The notes under the pieces are model-generated. The model was given only the letters and a program-made list of their open reading frames with translations, searched no databases and was not told where the DNA came from. A DNA stretch of 64,000 nucleotides from NCBI GenBank assembly GCA_963854735.1, contig OY978101.1, positions 248,001-312,000 on the forward strand, written 5' to 3'. The translations under genes were made by a program, and so were the position numbers. Shown here piece by piece: positions 11,361 to 21,661 of the stretch (its first letter is position 1; each line of letters opens with the position of its first letter). The stretch comes from Marvania coccoides (taxonomy: Eukaryota > Chlorophyta > Trebouxiophyceae > Chlorellales > Chlorellaceae).

Positions 11361-12347
11361 TCAGCTTTCCAGCAACCCGTCGAGCGGTGGCTTGATGCAG
11401 TCCAGCAGCGCTGCCGCTCCGGGCCCCACTGGGTGCAGCTGGTCTGGCAGCTTCTCCCTGTCCAGCGCCTTACTGTCGGGGGTCAAAAACGCCGCCGTGC
11501 AGTTTACAAATCTCAGCCGCTTGGAGTCTTTTCTTGCCATTTCCCTGCAACAGCGTAAATTTACTTTGAGAAACACCCATAGAAGTCGACAACCCCCACA
11601 CATGCACACAAAATAAAGCAGCTCTACTACTCACGCGTAGCGTCTGTTGACTGCTTCGAGATGCTTTGAGTACACGCTGGGCTGCTCATAGCTCGAACCC
11701 TTTGCTGGTGGCGTGCAGCACCCCCGCGGCAGCAGCCCCACAAGCAGCACCTTAGTCTTTGGCGCCACCGTCTGCATGTAACGTACCATGCGCTGCATGT
11801 TTTCCACAACCACCGCCACCGCCTCCGCCATCGCTGCTGCTTCTGAGTGGCCGCCGTTTGCTTGCGCTGTCACTCTCGCCCGCCAAATATCGTTGGTCCC
11901 TATCAACACCACCGCCACATCTGGTGGATACACCTTTGAAAACTCGCCCGTGCGCAGCCGCCACAGCAAGTGCGGCGTTTCGTCCGCCGAAATTCCCAAC
12001 GCCGCTGCTTCGTATTTAACGCCGCCGTCGCCGTCGAGGATTTTCTCTTTAAAGATTTGGGCGTTGGCTGCGTAGACGGGGTGCCCCGAGCTGGTGCCTC
12101 GCAGCGACTCGGTGATCGAATCGCCATAAAATATTGATTTATGCTGCTTCGTGGCGGCTTCCTGGACTAGTTGCTGGTGAAGTGTCGTCCACCAACCGTC
12201 GGTGCGCGGCTCGCCATCGCTGGAGGTTTCATTGATGCTGTTTATGTTTCTGTTGTAGGCGTGCCGTGCGGCGGCAATAAGGAGGAATGCCAAGCTGGCA
12301 GCGGAGAGGAGTTGGGTGCGAGTAGAAAAGTGCGAAGTAGGGAGCAT
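11361..12347 (-). CDS. Membrane-anchored SGNH/GDSL hydrolase, copy 1
   Basis: Two exons: 12347-11635 and 11544-11361; 298 residues. The first true ATG is at 12347; a longer open frame starts only with GTG. An N-terminal hydrophobic segment (about residues 10-25) suggests a signal anchor. Catalytic blocks are FYGDSITESLRG (Ser), GTND (Asn) and DQLHP (Asp and His of the DxxH block). The intron sits in phase 2 after NRRYA, as in the two neighbouring paralogues. Likely a lumenal or extracellular esterase/lipase-like hydrolase; substrate unknown. Confidence 0.85.
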
Positions 12348-12731
12348 CGCTGACGTCACACTGATTTGCGGAACATATTCATTGATTATCGAAGTTTAAT
12401 TTCAATTACGGTTGCGATTTCTTTGAAATAAAATTAAGATTTTCAATTCAAAATCGTGTTTTTTATTTCTGCACGTCCAAGAGGCGAGCTTTTGCTTGTT
12501 CTCTGAACTGCAACGTGTTTTACAATCGTATGAATTTTGATTAATTTAAATACAGCTGAAAATTACAAAAATAAAGGGCTTTCTTGAGAGGGCCTCCTAA
12601 TTCAAACAAGTACACCAATTGCTTTGGGTTGTGGTTTTTTTAATTCAACCACCCAAAACAATTACCGATTTGTTTGGGTTGTGGTTTTTGGTCTCTTCCA
12701 CAACCCAAAACAACTATACTTTACGTCATGT
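12348..12731. repeat. Spacer with two tandem TTTGGGTTGTGG hairpins
   Basis: Lies between two minus-strand SGNH genes, just after the stop of the upstream one. At 12623-12634 and 12673-12684 the sequence TTTGGGTTGTGG is repeated with a 50-bp period. The second is followed after a 13-nt loop by its perfect complement CCACAACCCAAA (12698-12709); the first has an imperfect partner near 12646-12658. Could be a small inverted-repeat element or 3' end structure. The rest is AT-rich. Confidence 0.75.
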
Positions 12732-13769
12732 TTACGTCATTACACGCGCCAATAATTCATCCAACGGCGGCTTAATGCAGTCCAGCAGCGCCCCTGCTCC
12801 AGGCCCCACTGGGTGCAGCCCGTCGCCCATTTTGTCCTGCGCCACCGCCTTCATGTCTGGAGTCTGCAGCGCAGCCGTGCAGTCCACCAGTTTTACCCGC
12901 GTTTGATCCAGGAACGCAAACTCCCTGCAGAAACATAGAACTCGATGCAATGAGTACATTATAAAAAAACATGCATTAATTGAGCGAAAGCGCCCAAAAT
13001 GTCATACGACAAAGCAAGAAAAAATTAACGAAAAAATTAATTATATAATGTATTATTATAAAACTTACGCGTAGCGCCTGTTGACCTCTTCAATGGCGGC
13101 GGTGTACTCGCCAGGCTGCTTGTAGCCGTCCCCAGGGTTGGCCCTCGGCAGCACCGCCACCAGCAGCACCCTCGTCTTGGGCGCCACGCTGTGGATGTGC
13201 TTCAGCGCGAGCTGCATGTTGTGGTTGATGGTGGGGACCGCCTGAAACATCGCAGCAAAGTCGCCTTTGCCCTCTGCCTGCATCTTTGCCCAACCCAGGT
13301 CATTGGTCCCTATTAAAATGACCGCAACCTCGGGTGGGTGGTCTTTAGGGAACTCCCCGTGGTGTAGCCGCCACAGTAAATGTGCTGTTTGGTCCCCCCC
13401 AATCCCCAGCGCCGCTGCTGCGTACTTTTTGCCGCCGTCGACGTCCAATATTTTATCCTTGAAGGCTGCGGCGTTGGGGGCGTAGGTGTCAGCGGGGCTG
13501 CCCAAGCTGGTGCCGCGCAGCGACTCGGTGATTGAATCCCCGTAAAAGATGACACGGTGGGGCTTTTCTGCAGCTTCTTTCACGAGCTTTTCGTGCAGCG
13601 GCATCCACCAGGAGTACTTGGGGCTGGCTTCGCGGGGCTCCCCGGTGTAGGCGTCGTTTGTGGTCGCGTCGCTGGCGCCGTCGCTGCTGGACTTTTTGAG
13701 AATGACGACAAGGAGGATCACCACCGCAGCGCCGATAGCCCCCCGACTCACAGAAGGCTGCGATGACAT
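12732..13769 (-). CDS. Membrane-anchored SGNH/GDSL hydrolase, copy 2
   Basis: Two exons: 13769-13069 and 12924-12732; 297 residues. An N-terminal hydrophobic stretch (GAIGAAVVILLVVIL) acts as signal anchor. Catalytic blocks are FYGDSITESLRGTS, LIGTNDLG and DGLHPVGPG. Phase-2 intron after NRRYA with donor GTAAGT. It is closest to copy 1 (shared GDSITESLRGTS, AAALGI and a CIKPPLDELL/CIKPPLDGLL end), with the same orientation, so the pair arose by tandem duplication. Substrate unknown. Confidence 0.85.
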
Positions 13770-14087
13770 CGTTGCACGGCGCGGAGAGAGCGCGCACTTT
13801 TAACTACACAATCGCACTGCGCGCTCGATGAAAATTAGAGTTGCAAAATTAAAAGTTTTTAAATTTTAAAAATAAAACTTTAAAAAAATCAAAGCGCTGT
13901 AATGACAATGACATCCAGGGCGAAATATTTATTCTTCACAGAAATTAAAATTTGACGCGAAACTCTTTAAAAATACAATTTGCAGTTGCCCGGCACTTAA
14001 ACAGAGCCGTTCAAGGTACGTTGAGTGGCATTCCGAGCACGAGTTAATCGCATATGTGTACACTTATTTATTGAAGCCACATACACC
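13770..14087. promoter_or_regulatory. Divergent spacer between SGNH copies 2 and 3
   Basis: 318 bp of AT-rich DNA between divergently transcribed paralogues, with A/T runs around 13840-13890. Must contain both promoters, but I recognise no specific element. Confidence 0.4.
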
Positions 14088-15140
14088 ATGGCTGTCATCG
14101 CATTAAGCGGGCAGCGCAGTCCAAATAATTTTCATTCCCCTACCCGACAAACTAATGCGAGCTCCCAAGCTCGGCTCTTTTTGAATCGTTCCACCCTCCA
14201 TTTGATAGCCAGCTCATTGTTGGCACTCGTCATCGTCGCCATTTCCAGCGGCACCCTCACCGGCGGCATTTGGGGGGGCTTCACAGGCGAGCCCCACGGC
14301 AGCGAACCTTGGTGGCTTCCAGCACATGAAAACTTGGTGATGAAGGCGCACGCCAAGTCGTATAAAGTCATGTTCTATGGGGACTCCATCACAGAGTCGC
14401 TGAGCGGCTTCAGAAGGGGCGCACCGGCTCCCGACAGATACGGAGTGAACGCCAATGCCTTCAATGCAGCGTTCAAGGACACGATTGACTACGACGCGGT
14501 GGCGCTGGGGCTGGCAGGAGATCAGACGTCGCATCTATTGTGGCGGTTACACAGCGGAGAGTTCCCTGAAGACGGTTTTCCCACAGTGGCGGTGGTTTTG
14601 ATAGGGACAAATGACGTCGGTGCGGCATTCAATAGAAACTTTAAAGGGATGAAGAACGTCAGCGACGCAGAAGCGGCGGTGCTGGTGGCGGAGGCTCCAG
14701 CGGTGGCCCGCAACATGCGACTGATCGTGCGGCGCATTCACAAGCTGTCGCCGTCGACAAAAGTGCTGCTGGTGGGACTGCTGCCGCGTGGGGACTGGAA
14801 CGGTCATATGCAGCCCAGCATCTTCACAGAGGCGCTAGCAGAGGTCAACAAGCTTTACGCGTGAGTTGTTTTTTATAAAATATATTTGTTTTTTTGTTTA
14901 GCACAAAGGAAAATGTATGCTAATTGTTTGGCTATTTTGACTTGCAGAAAACTGGCTTCGCGGCATGCTGGATCGGTGAAGTTTGTAGACTGCGGGGCAG
15001 GGCTTCTGACGGCCGACAAAAAGGCAATTGATGCTGAAAAAATGCCCGACGCATTGCACCCCATCGGGCCTGGTGCGGTGGCCCTCCTGGAATGCCTCAA
15101 GCCGTCTATTGACAGCTTAATAGCTGATTCTCGGCGATAA
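14088..15140 (+). CDS. Membrane-anchored SGNH/GDSL hydrolase, copy 3
   Basis: Two exons: 14088-14860 and 14948-15140; 321 residues. The ATG at 14088 (acaccATGG) is the first in frame; the open frame upstream begins only with GTG. A hydrophobic anchor (LHLIASSLLALVIVAISSG) lies near residues 37-55. Catalytic blocks are FYGDSITESLSG, LIGTNDVG and DALHPIGPG. The phase-2 intron after NKLYA is conserved with copies 1 and 2. More diverged than the other two, with an insertion around the GTND block (FNRNFKGMKNVSDAE). Confidence 0.85.
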
Positions 15141-15704
15141 AAGGGGGCATCACACACATAGGTTGCGAGAAATAACGACGCATCCACGTATCCTGGGTAT
15201 AGTATATTATAATCCACTTTTATTATGAGTAACTCTTTTACCTCACCTTAGGTACTCTATTCACCTTATTCGACTATTTTTATGCCAAGCCAGAAGCTCT
15301 GGATGTTTTATCTTTCCTTGGGGGTGATTGCATGGCGGCGGGAGACTTACCACGACATAATAATGATTGTGTGATACAAGTATACCTCAAGTTTGAATAA
15401 TTAATAAATCTTCATGATCGCCGAGTTTAGGTTCTTTTAATTTTTGCTTTCGCTTAGCGTTTGTGTGCCTAAAAATGACCTGATATTATCTTCTCTTTTC
15501 TATCCCCTTATACCTCCCCACTGCCCTTTTTTCTTTTTTTGCGCAACGTTGACAAGCAGCAAGTATCACAAAACACCATATCATTGTAACTCCAAGTTCA
15601 AAAATCAAATTTATAGCGAGCATTTGCTCAAAATCCCAATGGTTGCTCAAATAGAAATCAATTTGTGCGCAGCATACCTCTATCAATTTCGCTCTGTTTT
15701 CTTG
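15141..15704. other. Convergent AT-rich spacer, no gene seen
   Basis: Lies between the 3' ends of SGNH copy 3 (plus) and the ankyrin gene (minus). It is AT-rich with a pyrimidine-rich tract around 15490-15540. No coding or RNA gene is recognised. Confidence 0.5.
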
Positions 15705-18482
15705 TCATGCCTGGAAACGCACCACGCCTTCCTTGTCGAGCCCCCAAGGGAGCCCACAGGCCTCCGCCAGCTGCTGCGCAGTCTTGTTAGACTCTTTGGT
15801 ACGCAACGCCGCTTCAGCGCCGCCTTTGAGGAGAGCTCGGCAGATGTCATAGTGGCTGTAGGCAGCAGCGACGTGGAGGGGCGTCATCCCCAGCAAACTG
15901 TAGGCGTTGGGGTCCAGCTCCGCCTGCGCTCGAGGAGCATCGTGAAAAAGAAAGAAACTTCAATTTTGGATTAAAATTTTCTCGCAGCAGGGGGGGGGAA
16001 TTAAATTGAAGCCCAATTTGTTTTGTTCTTCTCGCTCTCTTACCTTCAGCAGCACTTCCACAATCTTGGTGTAGCTGTCAGGCTCTAGGCGCTCAACAAC
16101 TAACAGCTTCTTTACCGGCAAAGAAACCTCCCCTCCGTTCTCAGCGGCCTGCCTCTCCAGCTCTTTCCCCACAATCTCGGCCCCACACCTCAGGATCCCT
16201 TCCTCGCAGTCCACTGGCATGCCTTTGCCTGCCGCCATGTGCAGCAGGGAGCGCTCTCCCGGCAGGTTGGCAGCGGCCCAGTCCCCGTCGTGTGCCAGCA
16301 GCAGCCTCAGCACTTCCACGTGGCCGGGTGTGTGGTCCCGGTTGGACAGCACCGCGATGTGCAGCGGACTGAAGTGGCTGAAGCGGCGGTCGATGGTGGA
16401 GTTGGCGTGGGGGTTGGCGCCGGCCTTGAGCAGCTCGGAGGCCGCCTCGGGGCTGCAGCAGTAAAACAGTGAAGCAATGGATGAAAAATAACTTGGATTA
16501 AATTAAATTTAAATAGAAAGGAAGTTAAAAAGGTGTCTAGCATTCTATTTGCTTCCCTGGCCCTCCCTAAAAATAACTTGGATTAAATTAAATTTAAATA
16601 GAAGGGAAGTTAAAAAGATGTTCAGCATTCTATTTGCTTCCCTGGCCCTCCCTAAAAATAATAATATAATTACGTACCTGCCGAATCATGCCGCAGCGCT
16701 GTCTGGCCTTGAAGGTCGCTCACGCCCACGTCAGCGCCGGCACGCAGCAGCGCAGCAGTGGTGGCCCGCACGTCGCCAGTCTCCATGCCAAATTTCTTGT
16801 TAGAAACGCTAAACACGGCAGCAATGAGCGGGTAGAAAGGATGCACGGCACCGCGATCATTTGGGTCGCAGCCCGCCTCCAACAGCGTATCCACGGCTGC
16901 AGCGTTGCACATCCTCGCTGCGTCGAATAAGGGGGTCGCGCCTTCGCGGCTCGGGGTGCGGACATCAGCCCCCAGCTCCAGCAGCCGCTGCACGGTGGCC
17001 TTGCTGCCGCTGCGTGCTGCCATGTGGAGCGGGGTCAGCCCAGCGTCGGTCTTGGCGTTGATTCTGAATCCTTTCGAGGTTTCGCACTCCAGCACCATGG
17101 TCAGAAGGTGCAAGTTGGCTCCGGCGGCGGCGGCGTGCAGCGGGGTAACGTTGGTGCCGCCCTTGGGGGTCTCGATGCGAGCCCCAGCCGCCAGGAGCGC
17201 GTCCACCGAGCGCTGGGAGCCGCGCTTCAACGCAAACATCATTGCAGTGTAACCTTCGTCTGTTGCACCCACAGCGTGCACATCTGCAAAGCGGGGAAAG
17301 AGAGGCATACATGAATCGCTATTACGGCGGGAAAAAGCAGCGGGGGGGAAGATTGAGGTGATATATTAAAAAAACGGAGGCTCACCCGCCCCCTTGGCAA
17401 TGAGCAGCTCCACCGCCTCAGGGTGGTCGCCGTCGGTCGCCTCCAGCAGCGGGCTCATCCCGTGTGTGTCATTTTTGTTCACCTCCACCCCAGGCAGCGT
17501 CAGCACGTACTCGATGAGCTCCAAGTTGCCGCTCTTGGCGCCGTGGCAGCTGCAGGAAGGGACGGGTTGCCTGAGGGAGCTGCCGCTGCCATGGGTGGGC
17601 AAGGAACTTTCGGCGTGGCAGTGCTGGGCGGCAGGGGAACTGGAGGAGACGCTAGAGGAGGCGACGGACCCGGGTCTGCAGTGTGGGTTGTTGCCGGAGG
17701 GACGGTGCGCTTTGCTGCCTTTTTGGCGTGCTCGGCGTTTCCGTAGTCACCGGCGAGAGTGTCCTTTCTCTTGCGTTCGGGGTCAGCAGAAGCAGCTTCA
17801 GGCGCAGTCTGGACGTCCCTGCGCGTATTTCGACAGGGAGAAAGCCATTAATCAACTCTTAGGTTGGAGTTTCTCTCGTAAAAATAAAATAAGGCAATGA
17901 GTTTATGCATTTACCTCAACTTCCCTGCCGCCCACCAGGGGTTTTCTACTCCCCTGAACATTGAAACTTTCGCTATGGGCAGCTCTTTGCTGCCGTTAAA
18001 GAACTCGAAACACACCAAATCCAGTTTTTTCAGCTTGAAGTGTCGGAGCATCGGCTTGGCGCTAATGCGAAATTCCCAGGCATTTCGGGGTCCTCCAGCA
18101 CCACCATTAGATACGTTTTGTCGTCAACCAGCGCCAGCAGGTTTTCCGGGCGTTCGCTGACACCCTCAGAGCTGGCGACAGCGGTGGCAAACCAATCTTT
18201 GGGAGGATGCAGCTGGCCAACCTCGCAGTCGGCCCCGGAAAGCGTGGCAGCCAGGAACCTGCTGGGGTCCTCTGGGCGCACCCATGCGGACTCGGCAGGG
18301 TGGACCTGCAAGCACTAAAAAAAAAAATGGATTTTTTGAGGGGTGCATGCGCGATGTTCATAGCAAGCTGCTCTTCAAATTACCTCAAACTTGGCATTCC
18401 AGCTCGCCCCGAACAATGGAGTAGACGTTGGCTTGGATTTCGAGCCTTTAGGCTTCAAGGATGGCAGAAACGAGGTCTGCAT
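15705..18482 (-). CDS. Ankyrin-repeat protein with an apparent internal frameshift
   Basis: Exons on the minus strand: 18482-18384, 18305-17915, 17818 to about 17386 (possibly split, with an acceptor at 17550/17549), 17283-16674, 16452-16044, 15923-15705. The C-terminal two thirds hold about eight ankyrin repeats, e.g. TPLHMAARSGSKATVQRLLE, SPLHIAVLSN, TPLHVAAAYSHYDICRALL. The N-terminal part is not a family I recognise. Two problems: in exon 2 the frame running through LVDDKTYLMVVLEDPE must shift near 18073-18090 to continue as WEFRISAKPMLRHFKLKKLD; and the junction between the linker (RDVQTAPEAASADPERKR) and the first ankyrin repeat (CHGAKSGNLELIEY) is unresolved. Either the assembly has an indel or the gene is damaged. 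Likely a protein-protein interaction scaffold. Confidence 0.65.
16484..16653 (-). repeat. 85-bp tandem duplication inside an ankyrin-gene intron
   Basis: Two copies, 16484-16568 and 16569-16653, differ at only a few bases (gaaaggaag/gaagggaag, ggtgtcta/gatgttca). Both lie within the intron 16453-16673 and make up most of its length. Confidence 0.9.
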
Positions 18483-18928
18483 GGCTCCAGCCGGCTGATT
18501 TATAGTTGTTTATAATTGATTATAGCGCCAATAATTATTGTTTCAAGATCGAGTCGCACTAAAAAAGCCGAAACGATATTAAAAGTGTTACTGTTATCTT
18601 TGAAATTGAAGATAGAGAGCAGTCCGTCTCCAAACAAAGCAATTGCAGCGGTGAAGTTCTGTTGGTAATTTTGTTTTCAGAACCTTGACAATTTGTGAAG
18701 AGAGCAACATAATAGAATAAAGCATGCATTCTTTTTTTTTGCCACCGCCGCGCCGGCAGTTGTAAATCCCAGACCCATCCTGCCGCCGCTTGCACTCCCC
18801 CGAGGGCAGATCGGGCCGGCAGTCCGGCAGTTACAGTACCACCAGCGTTCGAAATCGGAGCTGTCCCTACAAGCGCCCCTACGAACCTTTAGACCAATTA
18901 AGCTCGCAAATTAAAAGCTACACTCCAC
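18483..18928. other. Divergent spacer between ankyrin and MYND genes
   Basis: No gene seen. At about 18765-18815 lies a GC-rich block (tcccagacccatcctgccgc and onward to gagggcagat) that recurs in diverged form at about 24382-24450, so a dispersed repeat is likely. Confidence 0.5.
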
Positions 18929-20156
18929 ATGAGCATGGACGACAACGCGCTTGCAGGTACGTTTTAGTTGCCAACAGCAGGGGCGTGGGGATGAACAGGG
19001 CGTTGTCTGTGTGCCGTTCTTCCCTCACTCATGACAAATTGGAGGGCAACGCCACAAAAAGAGCGTAAAGACTGCGTCTCCTCGCTGTTAAGGTTTTTCT
19101 GTCACACCAAACACATCTCTTGGCTTTTCTCCACCGAAATTTGGATGGCCAAGAAACTTCGCCTGCAGCCCATCTTCAACGACCCTTCACCTGCCCTTCT
19201 TTCTCCTCGCCGCGCTGAGGATTAGAAGAGGTATTTTTGGGCAGCCATTTCTTTCGGCCACACCGCCCTCAAGGCTGTGAGTGTCTTTTCCCACGCGTAC
19301 GAGTTGGCCTTTTTTGCGGACTTTAAACCCTGTAGTGTAATGTTATATGTGGCCGGCTGTGAAGATCCAGACGACCATATTTTTATCACCTCAACCCATC
19401 TCTGGCAGACGGTGGTTCACGAACCGTTTGGGACGCTGCAGCAGATTTGGCGCTACCGTTTATGGACGCTGCGCCGACTATGTCTACAGGGCCTTGCAGG
19501 CTCTCTCGCTGGAACATCATGTAAGCGGTGTTAAAACAACGTTTACGCTGCGCAACGGCGCTTGCATTCTATCTTTCTTTATACAAAAAGCAGGGGGCTT
19601 TTGAATTTTGCACGTTGGTTTCCTTGAGTATTTTTTTCTTTCAATCTTCAATGGTTGCAAACTTTTCCTGCAGGCAAACTGTGGGCCTCACTGAAATGAA
19701 GCCGTTTAAGTTTTCCATTTCTGGCCATCAATGCGGCTCGTTCTTGTGCAATCTCTTCACAGCGATCACAGTCAACGAGGATTTGGATCCATTTGTAGTT
19801 TTGCTGGCTGAAAACATGCCTGCAGATGCAATAGCTAGAAAACCTGTTGCTGGCGACTTTTTGTGCGAACCTGAACACATTTTTACGACTTTGAAGCGGT
19901 TATTGAAAAAAGGGAAGGCAGAGGCGGCGGCAGGCGGTGCAGCATGGGAGGAGAGGGTGAAGGGGTGGGCTAGAGCGCTGGCAACGATGCCCTATGCTAA
20001 CCTTCTCTGACTCACACTGCCTGAAGCGGAGAGAATGCGGCTTGAAAAACGATGCGCAGGTTGCAGAGGCGTGCTCAACACTCGCTTCTGCTCAGCAGCA
20101 TGCCAAAAACAGGCGTGGCCCAAACACAAAGTGGCCTGCCGTCTGTTTAAAGAGTA
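18929..20156 (+). CDS. Small MYND zinc-finger protein with a problematic in-frame TGA
   Basis: Best model: exon 1 18929-18956 (MSMDDNALA), exon 2 19445-19514, exon 3 from 19675, ending with TAA at 20154-20156. The C-terminus is a clear MYND finger: CAGCRGVLNTRFCSAACQ, then WPKHKVAC. The upstream domain (SGHQCGSFLCNLFTAITVNE) is not one I recognise. The frame entering the finger contains TGA at 20008-20010 just after MPYANLL. Either this is a nonsense mutation, or about 19957-20030 is a further intron; TGCTAAC at 19994-20000 would make a good branch point, but the acceptor is weak. The gene is convergent with an ATXR4-like SET gene, and the two stops are 84 bp apart. MYND fingers bind proline-rich partners; the role here is unknown. 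Confidence 0.55.
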
Positions 20157-20239
20157 ATATAATGTTGTTTTCGTTCCTAGTTGAATTCGAAATGGTGGTT
20201 AAATTTGAGTTTCTTTGCTTCAAAAATAAAAATAAAATG

Positions 20240-21349
20240 TCAGCATTTTTCTTTGCATCTCGGACACTGGCATGTAAACCCGTACGCAAAACGCAGCTTC
20301 TCCTGCCGCGCCGCCCACGGCAGGTCAGCATCGATGTAGCTGATCGTCAGCTCGCTGTGTTTTTTAATGTCATCAACGGCAACGAATGAAACCTCTGCAT
20401 TGTTCCGACGAAACGTCACGTCCAAATTGGGCTCGCACGAGTGGTTGAGCAACGACGCCAGCAAGTACACCGCACTGCCTTGTCGGTCACCATCTCCTGC
20501 CGCAAAAGCCGCCGCCGCTCTGAGCAACGCCCCAGGATCGTCAGCGCTCCATCCGCTCAGCGCTGGCAGGTCCACGGTGTCCACTCGAAACGCATTTAAG
20601 TGGATCCGCGCCATCACCCAGCAGAACCACTGCAGATCCAGTTTCGCCGCGGCAACCTGCAGCTGCCCGGAGGCGCTGAGGCCGCCTGCTAGCAACGAGT
20701 AAGCCTGCGACCATTCGGCTGGGGGAGTGTCTCCCATTGCGGGGAAACACAGATTTTCCATGTCCTGCAGTCCAAAAACTGGGTTGCGTTACCAAAATAA
20801 ATAAAAATATAAATAAAATATCGATCTACTCGCCCTGGTGGCGTCTCCACGCAATGCCCACTGCTCCTCTTCCTTCGCCCCGTGCACCCCTCCACTTGCA
20901 GCAGCAGCAGCAGCGGGCGGCCACGCCTCTCTCTGCAGCACCATGCATGCTATCCTGGCAGCAATCATCGGGAATTTTTCTCCGCTCTCAGCACACGCTT
21001 CCCTCAGGTTTGTGAAATCATACGCCGCGTCCGCCTGTAGCCAGCTCTCATGCGCGTCGTGTTCACATTCCGAAGAGCAAAACTGCCACTTTGGGGAAGA
21101 AAGAGCAGCCGGAGTCAAAGTGGAGGGCGCCATGGGGCGAAGGCAAGAGCCGCAGGTGGAATCCAAAGCTGAAGGAGCGGGGGTGCATGCCATAGGCTGC
21201 TCGGAGTGGACGACGGTGCCTGCCGGGATGTCATCTGCTGCAATCAAGCCGCGCCCGGCGCCAGAGATTTTGACGCCGAGCACCGCCTTGCTCCGAAATC
21301 GGAGCATTTCGCCCAGGCTCGACAGGGAGCCAATGCCACGGAACGGCAT
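20240..21349 (-). CDS. ATXR4: SET-domain protein of the ATXR4/SDG38 type
   Basis: Two exons: 21349-20834 and 20764-20240; 346 residues, close to the roughly 325 of plant ATXR4. The SET domain is split by a cysteine insert. First half: SGAGRGLIAADDIPAGTVVH, then CGSCLRPM and FCSSEC. Second half: LNHSCEPN (cofactor-binding motif), then ISYIDADLPW and a post-SET CQCPRCKEKC. The layout follows Arabidopsis ATXR4 as I remember it (RGVFATRRIGAGELIH, YNHDCDPN, IDASMGYEAR). Expected activity is protein-lysine methylation; the substrate is unknown. The intron begins with GC (GCGAGT, minus-strand 20833), forced by phase-0 continuity from ATR to DMENL. Confidence 0.8.
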
Positions 21350-21661
21350 GGCGTGTATTAATGCACGCGGAAAGGTCGAAACGATTCAATAAAATGTGCA
21401 ATGTGATGTGAAAATTAATTCTCTAAAACAAGTGCTTGCGGCGCACACCAATTCAAATACCAGTTACCCGAATGCGCATAAATAATATACAAAAAGCATC
21501 AATCGATGCCTCAGGAGCTTGATCAGCGAGTTTTTAAACTCTGGTGGGTGGAAAGATTCAAAAAATCGTTTTTGTCGAAGTTCTCGAGCCACAGGCGTCA
21601 AACCCCATTAATGCAATTGCACTATAACACACAAAGGGTTTCCTAAGGCATACACGTCAAA
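21350..21661. promoter_or_regulatory. Divergent spacer between SET gene and NFU gene
   Basis: 312 bp of AT-rich DNA separating two divergent start codons. Presumably holds both promoters; no individual motif recognised. Confidence 0.4.

Noticed and set aside
12348..12359. Upstream extension of SGNH copy 1
   Set aside because: It begins with GTG; the ATG at 12347 is the first usable start.
14025..14087. Upstream extension of SGNH copy 3
   Set aside because: It begins with GTG; the first ATG (14088) has good context and places the membrane anchor near the N-terminus.
20008..20010. Reassigned TGA codon or selenocysteine
   Set aside because: TGA ends several other genes here normally (for example NFU, expansin, oligopeptidase), and no selenoprotein context is visible.
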